Part shown: positions 1-9,216 of the stretch, one piece after another
Layout of the letters: each line of letters begins with the position of its first letter
How positions within the stretch are numbered: position 1 is the first letter of the stretch
DNA from: Pseudoalteromonas flavipulchra NCIMB 2033 = ATCC BAA-314
Lineage (GTDB): Bacteria; Pseudomonadota; Gammaproteobacteria; Enterobacterales; Alteromonadaceae
NCBI GenBank assembly: GCA_000814665.1
Contig: JWIH01000024.1
Span: 62,001-126,000 of the forward strand
Length of the DNA stretch: 64,000 bases
Reading direction: 5' to 3'
Notes under the pieces: model-generated
Databases searched by the model: none
What the model was told of the DNA's origin: nothing
Seen by the model: the letters and a program-made list of their open reading frames with translations, nothing else
Made by a program: the position numbers and the translations under genes

Positions 1-315
1 AACTTTAATATCATCGGTATGTATGAGTACGAGGATATTTCTTTTCGCCTTGCATACACTTGGCGCTCTGAGTATTTGCTCACGCTTAGGGAATCTGAAG
101 AGTATGTCCCTGCCTATGCAGAGGCGTCAGGTATGATGGACGCAAGCTTGTATTACACCATCAACGACCATTGGAAAGTGGGTTTTGAAGCCAGCAATTT
201 ATTGGATACGGAAACCAAAACCAAGTATCAGATGGACCAAGCTGGGACAAAAACGCAGGCACTCAACTTTACCACGGATAGACGTTTTGCATTGAGCGTC
301 CGTGCGACTTTCTAA
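1..315 (+). CDS. TonB-dependent receptor, C-terminal fragment
   Basis: The reading frame is open from the first base, so the gene starts before the window; 104 codons are visible. The segment alternates polar and aromatic residues as outer-membrane beta strands do, contains the receptor-type motif ASNLLDTETK, and ends in Phe (SVRATF), the usual terminal residue of outer-membrane barrels. It precedes an operon for an amino sugar acid and is probably its outer-membrane importer (inference). The N-terminal plug is not visible, so the ligand cannot be read from this piece. Confidence 0.85.
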   Translation, partial: NFNIIGMYEYEDISFRLAYTWRSEYLLTLRESEEYVPAYAEASGMMDASLYYTINDHWKVGFEASNLLDTETKTKYQMDQAGTKTQALNFTTDRRFALSVRATF

Positions 316-324
316 CGTCAGCAA

Positions 325-345
325 AGGCCAAGTGCAGCTTGGCCT
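325..345 (+). terminator. Hairpin after TonB receptor, no U-tract
   Basis: A perfect 8-bp inverted repeat (AGGCCAAG, 5-nt loop, CTTGGCCT) starts 9 bp after the receptor stop. No T-run follows. It may be an attenuator or an mRNA-stabilising 3' structure that lowers expression of the downstream operon relative to the receptor. Confidence 0.5.
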
Positions 346-421
346 GATACCAATCGCAGTAAGTCAATGCGCTATTTTGATGTGGAGAATTAATGTTTAA
401 ACTCAAGGATTTGAATAAACG

Positions 422-1648
422 ATGACAATATTAGCGAAAGGCACTGGCAATCCACTGCAACTAGAAGATAGCGGCTGGGATATTCTCGCAGAGCAGGTCA
501 GTTTGCCAGTTGCAGTGATAAAGCAAGACGCCATCAACCACAACGCGAATTGGATGGCGAATTTTGCAAAGGAAAGCCAAGTATTATTGGCACCCCACGG
601 CAAGACGACGATGTCTCCAGCGCTATTTACACTACAGCTTGAACATGGCGCATGGGCCATCACGGTAGCGACCGTACCACAAGTTTCCGTAGCCATAGTT
701 GCGGGCGCAAAACGAGTAATCTTAGCGAATCAACTTGTTGGCGAATATCATATGAAGCAAGTTGCTAGCATGCTTACTGATACTGACGTTGAGCTCTATT
801 GTTTTGTTGACTCTATTGCAAATGCCCATGCCTTAGGCACATTTTTTACTCAGCATTCGCTGTGCATTTCCATTTTACTCGAGGTGGGAGTTGAAGGTGG
901 TCGCGCTGGTTGGCGCAATCTTGCAACGTTAGTGCAGCTAGCCAATGTATGCCAACAGTATGCTAGTTTAGAGGTAGCTGGCATTGGGTTTTATGAAGGC
1001 GTGATCCACGGTGATAATGCCGAGCAAAGGATTGCCACATTCGTTAGTTCAGTAATAAAAACGGCGGCAAATTTACGACAAAAAAACGTGTTTTCAAAGG
1101 CGTTACCTATTATCACGGGGGCGGGGTCTGCTTGGTACGATGTTGTGACAAAGACACTAAACAAAAGTGAACAGGCTCAGCAATTTCGTTTTGTGATCCG
1201 TCCCGGCTGCTACCTTATTCACGATACTGGGATCTATCAGGATGCGCAGCAAGCGGTGTTATCACGGAGCAATCTCGCTTGCGATTTGGGGGAAAGTTTG
1301 GTGTCGAGCTTAAGTATATGGGCTTACGTGCTTTCGACTCCAGAGCCGGGTGTCGCGATAATTGGCATGGGTAAAAGGGATGTCGCATTTGATGCTGGCA
1401 TGCCCACACCTGAGCTGATTTACTCTCCGCCGTCAAAGCAGCTGTGCTCATTAGGCGGCGCGGTAAAGGTCGAAAAAATCATGGATCAACATGCTATGGT
1501 AAGTATTGCATCTGGGTGCGAGGTACAGGTTGGCGATATGATCTGTTTTTCGACTTCTCATCCTTGCTTGACCTTTGATAAGTGGCGACAAATTGGTGTT
1601 GTTGAGCGAGATTGGGTGATCACCCAAACCATTTCTACCTATTTTTAA
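422..1648 (+). CDS. PLP-dependent dehydratase/deaminase, D-threonine aldolase fold (probable D-glucosaminate dehydratase)
   Basis: A 408-aa fold-type III PLP enzyme. The PLP lysine lies in APHGKT (Lys61), and the C-terminal metal site HPC (His380, Cys382) is followed by LTFDKW, as in D-serine dehydratase and D-glucosaminate dehydratase relatives. These enzymes eliminate water and ammonia from D-hydroxy amino acids to give a 2-keto acid. The neighbouring deacetylase, RidA and KDG-kinase-like gene point to D-glucosaminate, giving 2-keto-3-deoxygluconate, rather than D-serine or D-threonine (inference). An AAGGAT-like site precedes the ATG. It is the first gene of the operon proper, 13 bp before the regulator. 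No transmembrane segment; cytoplasmic. Confidence 0.82.
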   Translation: MTILAKGTGNPLQLEDSGWDILAEQVSLPVAVIKQDAINHNANWMANFAKESQVLLAPHGKTTMSPALFTLQLEHGAWAITVATVPQVSVAIVAGAKRVILANQLVGEYHMKQVASMLTDTDVELYCFVDSIANAHALGTFFTQHSLCISILLEVGVEGGRAGWRNLATLVQLANVCQQYASLEVAGIGFYEGVIHGDNAEQRIATFVSSVIKTAANLRQKNVFSKALPIITGAGSAWYDVVTKTLNKSEQAQQFRFVIRPGCYLIHDTGIYQDAQQAVLSRSNLACDLGESLVSSLSIWAYVLSTPEPGVAIIGMGKRDVAFDAGMPTPELIYSPPSKQLCSLGGAVKVEKIMDQHAMVSIASGCEVQVGDMICFSTSHPCLTFDKWRQIGVVERDWVITQTISTYF

Positions 1649-1661
1649 TTGAGGCGAAGCT

Positions 1662-2534
1662 GTGGACATTATTAGCAAAATTAAGGAAGGTTTGGGGCAC
1701 TTTAGCCCTGCGGAAGAAAAAGTTGCCCGGCTTATTTTGGCTGAGCTTAACTTTGCCGCAAGCGCATCCATTAGTGAGTTAGCTGAAAAAGCACAGGTCA
1801 GTCATGCCAGCATCACACGGTTAGCGCGTAGCTTAGGCTGTACCAATGTACGTGACCTTAAGTTTCAGCTTACACAATCAGCCGCAATTGGTGAGCGTTT
1901 TACAAATCCTGAGCCAATTGAAAAAGAAAAGATTTCTCATGTTTATACCTCTATTCAGGAGATCCTCACGCTCAATGCGGGACTCATCGATGAAGCGGTT
2001 GTGGAGCAGGCGAGTGAAGTGATTTGCGCCACACGTCATTGCTTAATTTTTGGGGTTGGTGGTGGTAGCAGCTTGATGGCACAAGAATGTCAAAATCGCT
2101 TATTTCGCTTGGACGTACTTAGTAATGCTCACTCCGATCCTATGATGATGCGCATGGTTGCTGCGACGGTGAATAAAGGGGATGTGGTGATTTGTCTCTC
2201 GCATAGTGGTGTTTCTCCTGATGTGAAAGCGGCGGCGCTTATCGCCAAAGAGTATGGTGCAGAGATTATTGCTATTTGCCCAGTGAGCGACTTGGCGGAC
2301 ATTGCCGATCACCACTTAGTCATCAAAACTCAAGAAAGTGATTACATCTTTAAGCCCAGCGCTGCACGCTATGCCATGATGGCAGCGGTGGACATTTTGT
2401 CGAGCGAAGTTGCTATCCGTAATCAAAAGCGCTCAAGAGAAAAACTCCGACGGCTTAAAACCCAGTTAGATCAGCATCGAGATAAAAACAGCAATATGCC
2501 ACCTGCCGATAAACGCTTTCCGCTGGGGGATTAA
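1662..2534 (+). CDS. RpiR/MurR-family transcriptional regulator
   Basis: A 290-aa protein with an N-terminal HTH_6 domain (about residues 1-80, motif VSHASITRLARSLG) and a C-terminal SIS sugar-phosphate domain (about 115-250, FGVGGGSSLMAQE and ICLSHSGVSPDV). RpiR regulators sense phosphosugars, so the ligand here may be KDG/KDPG or an aminosugar acid (inference). It starts with GTG after GAGGCGAAG, and its TAA overlaps the next ATG (TAATG), which indicates translational coupling. Located inside the catabolic operon, it is probably its autoregulated local regulator. Confidence 0.88.
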   Translation: MDIISKIKEGLGHFSPAEEKVARLILAELNFAASASISELAEKAQVSHASITRLARSLGCTNVRDLKFQLTQSAAIGERFTNPEPIEKEKISHVYTSIQEILTLNAGLIDEAVVEQASEVICATRHCLIFGVGGGSSLMAQECQNRLFRLDVLSNAHSDPMMMRMVAATVNKGDVVICLSHSGVSPDVKAAALIAKEYGAEIIAICPVSDLADIADHHLVIKTQESDYIFKPSAARYAMMAAVDILSSEVAIRNQKRSREKLRRLKTQLDQHRDKNSNMPPADKRFPLGD

Positions 2535-4000
2535 TGCTGAGCTCATCTCCTTATGTTGATACCCTCATTCAAGGCGCAACGGTGTATTTTGAACCAGATT
2601 CTGAAGCGCAAGTGGTGGATGTCGCGATTAGCAAAGACAAAATTGTTGCGCTTGGCAACTGCAGCCATTTGCAAGCACTGCAATGCATCGATGCCACGGG
2701 CTTAGTGCTCGCGCCTGGTTTTATTGACGTACATACCCATGATGATCTTGAAGTTCTGCGAGGCCCATATATGCTGAGCAAAGTGAGCCAAGGTGTCACC
2801 ACCGTCATTGCCGGTAATTGTGGCATTAGCGCAGTGCCTTATTGTGCAGATCAAGCGCCGCTTGACCCCATTAACTTACTCGGGGAACAGTCAGAATTCG
2901 CCTATCGTGAACTACAGGATTATCAACACGCCTTTAGTAAGGCTGCTCCGAGTGTCAATTTAGCCACGTTAGTTGGTCATACAACGCTCAGAGCGCAGGT
3001 CATGACGGATTTATCTCAAGCCGCCAATGCGCAAGAACTTGAACAGATGAAAACCTTGCTGCATCAAGCGATGGCGCAGGGGGCGATAGGCTTTAGTACT
3101 GGCCTTGCTTATTACAATGCGAAGGGGGCAAGTCAAGCTGAAGTGAATGCGTTGGCCGAGGTTGTTACACCATTTGATGGTATCTATACCACGCATTTAC
3201 GCACAGAATTTCAAGGAGTCATCCGAGCTATGGATGAAGCCTTTGCTACGGCAGAGCATGCCAAACTGCCGCTGGTTATTTCACATATAAAATGCGCTGG
3301 TAGAGAGAATTGGGGCAGAGCGCCTGAGGTATTAGCGCATTTTGAACTGCATAGAAAAACGCATCCAGTGAGCTGCGATTGCTACCCTTACGCCGCGAGC
3401 TCAAGCACCTTAGATCTTAATCAAGTGACGGAGGAGACGGATATTTTTATCACTTGGTCGGAGTCTCATCCAGAACTTGCACAGCAAAGCTTGGCAAACA
3501 TTGCCACGCAATGGCAAGTGTCTCAGCGTGATGCTGCAAAGCGCTTGCAGCCAGCGGGCGCTGTGTATCACTGTATGCTGGAAGATGATGTGCAGCGGTT
3601 TGTAAGTTATGAACACAGCATGGTGGGGTCTGATGGTTTGCCGTGCGATCCGCATCCGCATCCGAGACTGTGGGGGACATTTCCGCGGGTGCTTGGACAT
3701 TACTGTAGAGAACAACAATCGCTGCCGTTGGCATTGGCTATCCACAAAATGACAGCGCTGCCAGCGGCGCGCTTTAAGCTGCGGCAACGTGGCAATATTC
3801 AAATTGGTTATTTCGCCGATCTGGTGTTATTTGACCCCAACCGGGTGTTAGACCAAGCAAGTTACAGCAATCCAAAACAACTTGCCTCAGGCATTGTGAA
3901 GGTTTGGGTGAATGGCAAGCTCAGCTATGTTGAAGGCGCGAATGCAGACACCATTGTCGATTTCGGCCGAGCAGGACGATTTTTAACGCGTCAAAACTAA
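2534..4000 (+). CDS. D-aminoacylase family deacetylase (probable N-acetylglucosaminate deacetylase)
   Basis: A 488-aa amidohydrolase. Metal-site motifs are visible: HTHDD after GFIDV (about residues 66-70), the D-aminoacylase cysteine in GNCGIS (about 95), the SHIKCAG segment, and the C-terminal ADLVLFDP of the amidohydrolase beta-sandwich. Family members remove N-acyl groups from D-amino acids. Between a glucosaminate-dehydratase-like enzyme and a KDG-kinase-like gene, the likely substrate is N-acetyl-D-glucosaminate, which has the D configuration at C2 (inference). The alternative is a general N-acyl-D-amino-acid deacylase. Cytoplasmic, and coupled to the regulator through TAATG. Confidence 0.85.
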   Translation: MLSSSPYVDTLIQGATVYFEPDSEAQVVDVAISKDKIVALGNCSHLQALQCIDATGLVLAPGFIDVHTHDDLEVLRGPYMLSKVSQGVTTVIAGNCGISAVPYCADQAPLDPINLLGEQSEFAYRELQDYQHAFSKAAPSVNLATLVGHTTLRAQVMTDLSQAANAQELEQMKTLLHQAMAQGAIGFSTGLAYYNAKGASQAEVNALAEVVTPFDGIYTTHLRTEFQGVIRAMDEAFATAEHAKLPLVISHIKCAGRENWGRAPEVLAHFELHRKTHPVSCDCYPYAASSSTLDLNQVTEETDIFITWSESHPELAQQSLANIATQWQVSQRDAAKRLQPAGAVYHCMLEDDVQRFVSYEHSMVGSDGLPCDPHPHPRLWGTFPRVLGHYCREQQSLPLALAIHKMTALPAARFKLRQRGNIQIGYFADLVLFDPNRVLDQASYSNPKQLASGIVKVWVNGKLSYVEGANADTIVDFGRAGRFLTRQN

Positions 4001-4030
4001 TAAAAATCAAAAAATCATCAAGAGGTTAAC

Positions 4031-4417
4031 ATGACAATAAGAAGAATAGGTGCTGAAGGCGGTACGGGTACTGGTGGACAACACTTACCCTTTGCACGAG
4101 CGGTTGAAGCTGGCAGTTGGTTAAAAGTCTCGGGGCAAACGCCAATGCGAGATGGTGAAGTGGTTGAGGGTGGCATTGTTGAGCAGTCGCGTCTGGCCAT
4201 AGAAAACTGTATCGCGATTATGACCGAGGCAGGTTATGGCCTTGAGCATGTTACGCATGTTTCTGTGGTATTAACTGACGCAAGATATTTTCAGTCCTTT
4301 AATAAGGTTTTTGCAGAGTATTTTTCAGCGCATCCTCCTGCGCGAATTTGCATGGTGGCCGACTTAGTCGTGGATTGTAAAGTTGAGGTTGATGTCACCT
4401 GTTACAAAGGCGAATAG
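4031..4417 (+). CDS. ridA: RidA-family enamine/imine deaminase
   Basis: A 128-aa YjgF/YER057c/UK114-family protein ending in the usual core around RICMVADLV and VEVDVTCYKGE. RidA proteins hydrolyse the reactive enamine/imine released by PLP dehydratases to keto acid and ammonia. That role fits directly with the dehydratase three genes upstream, so this is probably a pathway-dedicated paralogue rather than the housekeeping copy. An AGAGG ribosome site lies just before the ATG; there is a 30-bp gap from the deacetylase. Confidence 0.9.
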   Translation: MTIRRIGAEGGTGTGGQHLPFARAVEAGSWLKVSGQTPMRDGEVVEGGIVEQSRLAIENCIAIMTEAGYGLEHVTHVSVVLTDARYFQSFNKVFAEYFSAHPPARICMVADLVVDCKVEVDVTCYKGE

Positions 4418-4454
4418 ACGTTATACGAACAACAATGTTCACAGGAGGAGAAGC

Positions 4455-5885
4455 ATGACGGATAGTCAGCAAGTGTATTTGCTTATTTTTCTGTTGTATT
4501 TGTCTGCCATGATATTGGTGAGTTGGCTGGCATCTCGGTGGCAACGGTCAAATTGCGACTATTTATTAGCTGGGCGAAAAGTACCGCTGATGCTGACGCT
4601 AGGCACCACCGTTGCCACTATGGTCGGCACCGGCTCGTCGATGGGAGCGGTCGGCTTTGCCTATCAACACGGTTGGGCGGGCACGCTTTATGGCATTGGC
4701 GGCGCGCTGGGTATTTTATTGCTGGCTTGGTTGTTTGCGCCGGTTAGGGCTGAGCGCTTCGCGACAATGAGTGAAGAGTTAGCAAGCTATGTAGGCAATC
4801 ATCAAGTCGTTAAAAAGCTCTTAGCAATATTGATTTACGCGGCAAGTGTCGGCTGGCTTGGCGCACATTTGATTGGCGGGGGCATGTATTTAGCTTGGCT
4901 CACTGGGCTAGATGAGACCAGTGCAAAACTGATTATTGGACTGGGGCTTGCGGTATATGTGACCTTAGGCGGATATTCGGCGGTAGTCTGGACGGATGCT
5001 ATTCAGGCCGTTATTTTGTTTTCGGGCTTTTTGTTGATGACCTACTTTGTAGTCGAGGTGGTCGGTGGTTGGCAAACGCTAACCAGCGCTTCGGTTGCAG
5101 CGGGAGCTGGGCTCTTTTCATATCAAAATATTGGTTTATTGCCTGCTATTTCAATGGCGCTGGCGGTGCTGGTGGGCGTATTGGCAACACCATCGTTTAG
5201 GCAGCGGATCTACTCCGCCAAAAGCATAAGCAGTATTCGTATGTCGTTTATTATCTCGGGATTACTTTATTTAGGGTTTTCATGTATTCCTGCTGTGATT
5301 GGTATTGGTGCTTATGCAGTTAACTCGAGTTTAGACAACCCTTCATTTGCTTTCCCCTATTTGGCGTTAACGGCAATGCCGGTATTGATTGGCGGCTTTA
5401 TTTTATTGGCGGGTATTTCCGCAACGCTTTCTAGTGCCAGCTCCGACGCCATTGCTGGAGTCAGTGTGTTGGTTGCTGATATTTATCTAACTTGGTGTAA
5501 GGGAAATATTGCGCCACACAATCCGCTTTTGGTCTCTCGTATTGCCATGTTGACTACCGTATCGCTGGCATTATTTATGGCGGTGTTGTCGAGCGACATT
5601 ATCAGCTATATCACCAAAATGATTTCCGTTGTATTAGCGGGGCTTTGTGTGATGGGGTTATTGGGGCGCTTTTGGCAAGGTTATACTTGGCAAGGCAGTT
5701 TAGTCACCTTGATGGCAGGTTCAGTGGCTGCCCTGCTCATTGGTATGAACGACGATTGGCTGGCTTATTTTGGTAACCCGATTATTCCTGCGCTGCTCAG
5801 TGCTTTGGTGTTTGGTGTATTGACGAGTGTGGTGACAAAACCCAGTGTTACCGCATCGCCCGAAAAAACGGAAGTGACATCATGA
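4455..5885 (+). CDS. Sodium:solute symporter (SSS family)
   Basis: A 476-aa integral membrane protein with about 13 hydrophobic helices. SSS hallmarks are DYLLAGRKVPL near the N terminus, GTGSSMGAVGFAY, and GGYSAVVWTDAIQAVIL in the sixth/seventh helix region. It probably brings the oxidised amino sugar (or its acetylated form) across the inner membrane with sodium (inference). I chose the ATG at 4455 because AGGAGGAG lies 4-11 bases upstream; an in-frame start further upstream would overlap ridA. The stop overlaps the kinase start (ATGA). Confidence 0.9.
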   Translation: MTDSQQVYLLIFLLYLSAMILVSWLASRWQRSNCDYLLAGRKVPLMLTLGTTVATMVGTGSSMGAVGFAYQHGWAGTLYGIGGALGILLLAWLFAPVRAERFATMSEELASYVGNHQVVKKLLAILIYAASVGWLGAHLIGGGMYLAWLTGLDETSAKLIIGLGLAVYVTLGGYSAVVWTDAIQAVILFSGFLLMTYFVVEVVGGWQTLTSASVAAGAGLFSYQNIGLLPAISMALAVLVGVLATPSFRQRIYSAKSISSIRMSFIISGLLYLGFSCIPAVIGIGAYAVNSSLDNPSFAFPYLALTAMPVLIGGFILLAGISATLSSASSDAIAGVSVLVADIYLTWCKGNIAPHNPLLVSRIAMLTTVSLALFMAVLSSDIISYITKMISVVLAGLCVMGLLGRFWQGYTWQGSLVTLMAGSVAALLIGMNDDWLAYFGNPIIPALLSALVFGVLTSVVTKPSVTASPEKTEVTS

Positions 5886-6835
5886 AAAGCGCAATAAAAC
5901 AGTTGGTGTGTTTTGGTGAATGCATGGTGGAGCATAGAGCAGACGGCACTAGCTCGTTTGGCGGTGATACCTTTAACACGGCTTGGTATTTGGCTCAGTT
6001 ACTCAAGCAAAGCAACGATAACCACATCGCAGTCAGTTTTGCCAGCGCCATTGGTACGGACAAGGCCAGTACAAACTTGCTTGATATGTTGTCAAACACC
6101 AACATCAGACAAGACTATATTGTACTTGAACCACATAGCGCGCTTGGCGAGTACTGGATTACGCTCGATGAGAAAGGAGAGCGACGCTTTACCTTTGCCC
6201 GTGAACACAGCCCGGTAAGGCAGTATTTTAAGCGTGATGAGACCTTAACTCAGGCGCTTCACAACAAGCTTATTGATGTAATTTATCTCTCTGGAATAAG
6301 CCTTGCCATCCTAGATGAGTCACAGAGAAAGCACTTATTTGAGGCGTTAGCCGCGTTTAAAAACCGAGGTGGGCTCATATTTTTTGATAACAACTATCGC
6401 CAAGCCCTTTGGCATAGTGATAACCCAAAATTGAGTTATCAGGCTGTAATGGCGCTGGCAGACATCGCATTTTTAACCGACGAGGACGAATATGCAGTGT
6501 ATGGCACCGCAAATGTGGACGAAATAATCGCAGAGCATCAAAAGCAAAGCTCACAACTCTTAGTTATTCGCCAAGGCGCTCAGCCATGCGTGATCGCGCC
6601 AGCTGACGATTTTTCACCTATTTATATCGCGGCGCAAAACATAGCGTCGCAACTTATCTTAGATACCTGTGGTGCGGGCGATGCGTTTGCGGCAGGGTTT
6701 TTAGCGCATTGGCTGAAAGGTTGTGATTTGCAAATGGCTGCGTGCTTTGCACACCAAGTTGCCGCCGAGGCTATTCAGCATCATGGCGCGCTGATATCCG
6801 CCGACTTTCTGCCAAAGCTTGTTACTCAGGAATAG
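5882..6835 (+). CDS. PfkB-family sugar kinase, 2-keto-3-deoxygluconate kinase-like
   Basis: A 317-aa ribokinase-fold kinase: N-terminal FGECMVEH, a substrate-binding GGDTFNTAWYLAQ segment, and the C-terminal PfkB signature DTCGAGDAFAAGF (about residues 262-274) carrying the catalytic Asp. KdgK phosphorylates 2-keto-3-deoxygluconate to KDPG, which a KDPG aldolase splits to pyruvate and glyceraldehyde-3-phosphate. No aldolase is in this operon, so the cell presumably uses its Entner-Doudoroff enzyme. The start overlaps the symporter stop by four bases. Confidence 0.85.
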   Translation: MKSAIKQLVCFGECMVEHRADGTSSFGGDTFNTAWYLAQLLKQSNDNHIAVSFASAIGTDKASTNLLDMLSNTNIRQDYIVLEPHSALGEYWITLDEKGERRFTFAREHSPVRQYFKRDETLTQALHNKLIDVIYLSGISLAILDESQRKHLFEALAAFKNRGGLIFFDNNYRQALWHSDNPKLSYQAVMALADIAFLTDEDEYAVYGTANVDEIIAEHQKQSSQLLVIRQGAQPCVIAPADDFSPIYIAAQNIASQLILDTCGAGDAFAAGFLAHWLKGCDLQMAACFAHQVAAEAIQHHGALISADFLPKLVTQE

Positions 6836-6842
6836 TGTCATT

Positions 6843-9209
6843 ATGAGAATGTACTTTAGTCTTTTTTTATTCACCGTGTTGTTGCCGATTTTAACTGCAA
6901 AAGCAACGCCACTGTCGCTTATACCCATGCCGCAACAAGTGAGTACGAACGAAGGCTCGCTGGTGTTTGATAACGAAATCAAAGTTGCGATACACGGCTT
7001 TAGTGCGCAGAGACAGGCATTTCTGCTCGCCAGAACGCAGCAATACATTGAACGCATTACTGGAAAACCTATCCCTTTACGGGTAGTAAAGCGTGGCAAA
7101 GCGGACTTAACCATTCGCGTAGAAAATATCGAAACCGAGTTACAGTTTCCTCAGCTGAATATGCCAGAAGACTACCTGCTTCAAATTAAAAAGGGTGGAA
7201 TAGTGCTCAGCGCAACCTCCGTTTTCGGCGCGCAGCATGGTCTTGCTAGCCTATTACAATTGGCCCAGAGTAATACATCGAGGCAATTCATACTCCCCTA
7301 TACAACGATCAGCGATAGTCCTCGCTTCCCTTGGCGTGGGCTACTTATTGATAGTGTTCGCCACTTTATGCCAATTGCGACAATAAAGCGCCAACTCGAT
7401 GGTATGGCCGCGGCAAAGCTAAACGTTTTGCACTGGCACTTAACTGATGACCAAGGCTGGCGAATGGAAAGTAAGGTGTTTCCTAAGCTGACTCAACTGG
7501 CTTCAGACGGATTGTATTATCGTCAATCAGAAGTGAAAGAAGTGATTGAGTATGCAAGCCTTTTAGGGATCCGCGTGGTGCCTGAATTTGGAATGCCGGG
7601 ACATGCAAGCGCTATTGCCGTCACTTACCCAGAGTTGATGACTAAAGTGCAACCTTATGAGATGGAGCGCCATTGGGGAGTATTTAAGCCACTGCTCAAT
7701 ATCGCAAGTCCTGATGTGTACGCCTTTATCGACGATTTACTGGCTGAGATGACGAGTTTATTTCCAGACGGCTACCTGCATATTGGGGGTGACGAGGTAG
7801 AGCCTGAGCATTGGTTGGAAAGCCCTGAAATACAGGAATTAATGGCAAAACATGCATTGGAAGACGGTCACGACCTACAAAATTACTTTAATACTCGCGT
7901 ACAAAAGCTTATTGCTAAGCACCAACGTGTGATGATGGGGTGGGATGAGATTTTTCATCCGGCGTTGCCTACGGATACTGTCGTGCAATCTTGGCGTGGT
8001 CATGATTCGCTAAATGCAATTGCAGAAGCAGGTTATCAAGGCATTTTATCAACCGGGTTTTATATTGATCAGCCGCAGTATTCATCATTTCATTACCGTA
8101 ACGACCCACACCCGGTGCTACCGACAGTGGATCTCACTCAACCGCAAGTATTAAGCATAGGCTTTACGGTCCCACGCCTAAAAGGCAGCGCAGTCAAAGG
8201 CGAGCTCGTGGTGTTGGGTGAACAAGTGCTTATAAAGCTTAATAACAATCGCCATCAGTTAGTACAAACAGATAAGCCAATTACTAGCAAGACTCAGCAA
8301 TTTACCGCAGCCATGGATAGTTGGATGGGACCGTTACAGTTTGAGTTTAATACAGCGCAGCAACAAGGCGCGGCAATGATTGGTAATAGCCGTTATCCGC
8401 TCATACTTGAGGCGCTTGAAAAACCACAGCCAGTCGAGGTTTCAACACCGTTAAGCCAAGAAAATGGTGCACGTATTTTAGGTGGCGAGGCGACCATTTG
8501 GAGCGAAATGGTCAGCGAACATAATCTTGATGTCAGAATATGGCCGCGACTTTTTGTGATTGCTGAGCGTTTATGGTCCGCTAAAACGCTTACAGATAGC
8601 AAGCAGATGTACGCGCGGTTGGATCATATTAGCGATTTTGCACATAACGTCATTGGCTTAGGTCATAAAACGCAGCAACAAGCGGGTTTTAATAGGCTTA
8701 TCAGCACAACCTTGGATGAACCAAAGCGCAAGGCTACGCTTGCATTACTCACTCATCTTGCAGAGCTTATAGAGCCGAGTCACTATTACACGCGTCACCA
8801 TATTAAATTCTTAAACGACGAGTATCACCAGTTTGCAGCGCTTGATAAATTTGTCGACTATATTGCGGTTGAAAGCCGTCAGGTGAGGCTGCTTGAGGAG
8901 CGAGTCGCAAGCTATATCGCTGGTGATAACACTGCCTTAGCGCACATTGGCGCGATATTGCAACGTTGGCAAGCGGGGCTTGAGGCGTTAACACTGTTAC
9001 AGCAAAGTCCAAAACTTACAGAAGCACACTCAACGGCGTTAACGGTGACGCAGTTTATTACATTGAGTCAGCAAGTGCTTGAGGTTTGTAAAGGGGCTTT
9101 ACAGACTCCGCACCTAGATAGCCAGCTGTTAGCGCTGCAAAATTTAACGGATGAAGTGGTCATAACTGGAATATATCCAGTTCGAGCGCTTTACCTTCAT
9201 TGTAACTAG
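6843..9209 (+). CDS. Beta-N-acetylhexosaminidase, GH20, exported
   Basis: A 788-aa enzyme with a signal peptide (MRMYFSLFLFTVLLPILTAKA), a GH20b domain (about 27-155) and a GH20 catalytic barrel with the Asp-Glu pair in HIGGDEVEPEHW and the upstream HWHLTDDQGWR. It removes terminal GlcNAc from chitooligosaccharides in the periplasm, leaving GlcNAc and, from oxidised ends, N-acetylglucosaminate. Between STGFYIDQPQYSS and GARILGGEATIWSE lies a non-barrel insertion of roughly 140 residues. The ATG at 6843 follows an AGG site; a TTG 24 bases earlier would spoil the signal peptide. Confidence 0.92.
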   Translation: MRMYFSLFLFTVLLPILTAKATPLSLIPMPQQVSTNEGSLVFDNEIKVAIHGFSAQRQAFLLARTQQYIERITGKPIPLRVVKRGKADLTIRVENIETELQFPQLNMPEDYLLQIKKGGIVLSATSVFGAQHGLASLLQLAQSNTSRQFILPYTTISDSPRFPWRGLLIDSVRHFMPIATIKRQLDGMAAAKLNVLHWHLTDDQGWRMESKVFPKLTQLASDGLYYRQSEVKEVIEYASLLGIRVVPEFGMPGHASAIAVTYPELMTKVQPYEMERHWGVFKPLLNIASPDVYAFIDDLLAEMTSLFPDGYLHIGGDEVEPEHWLESPEIQELMAKHALEDGHDLQNYFNTRVQKLIAKHQRVMMGWDEIFHPALPTDTVVQSWRGHDSLNAIAEAGYQGILSTGFYIDQPQYSSFHYRNDPHPVLPTVDLTQPQVLSIGFTVPRLKGSAVKGELVVLGEQVLIKLNNNRHQLVQTDKPITSKTQQFTAAMDSWMGPLQFEFNTAQQQGAAMIGNSRYPLILEALEKPQPVEVSTPLSQENGARILGGEATIWSEMVSEHNLDVRIWPRLFVIAERLWSAKTLTDSKQMYARLDHISDFAHNVIGLGHKTQQQAGFNRLISTTLDEPKRKATLALLTHLAELIEPSHYYTRHHIKFLNDEYHQFAALDKFVDYIAVESRQVRLLEERVASYIAGDNTALAHIGAILQRWQAGLEALTLLQQSPKLTEAHSTALTVTQFITLSQQVLEVCKGALQTPHLDSQLLALQNLTDEVVITGIYPVRALYLHCN

Positions 9210-9216
9210 GAAAGTC

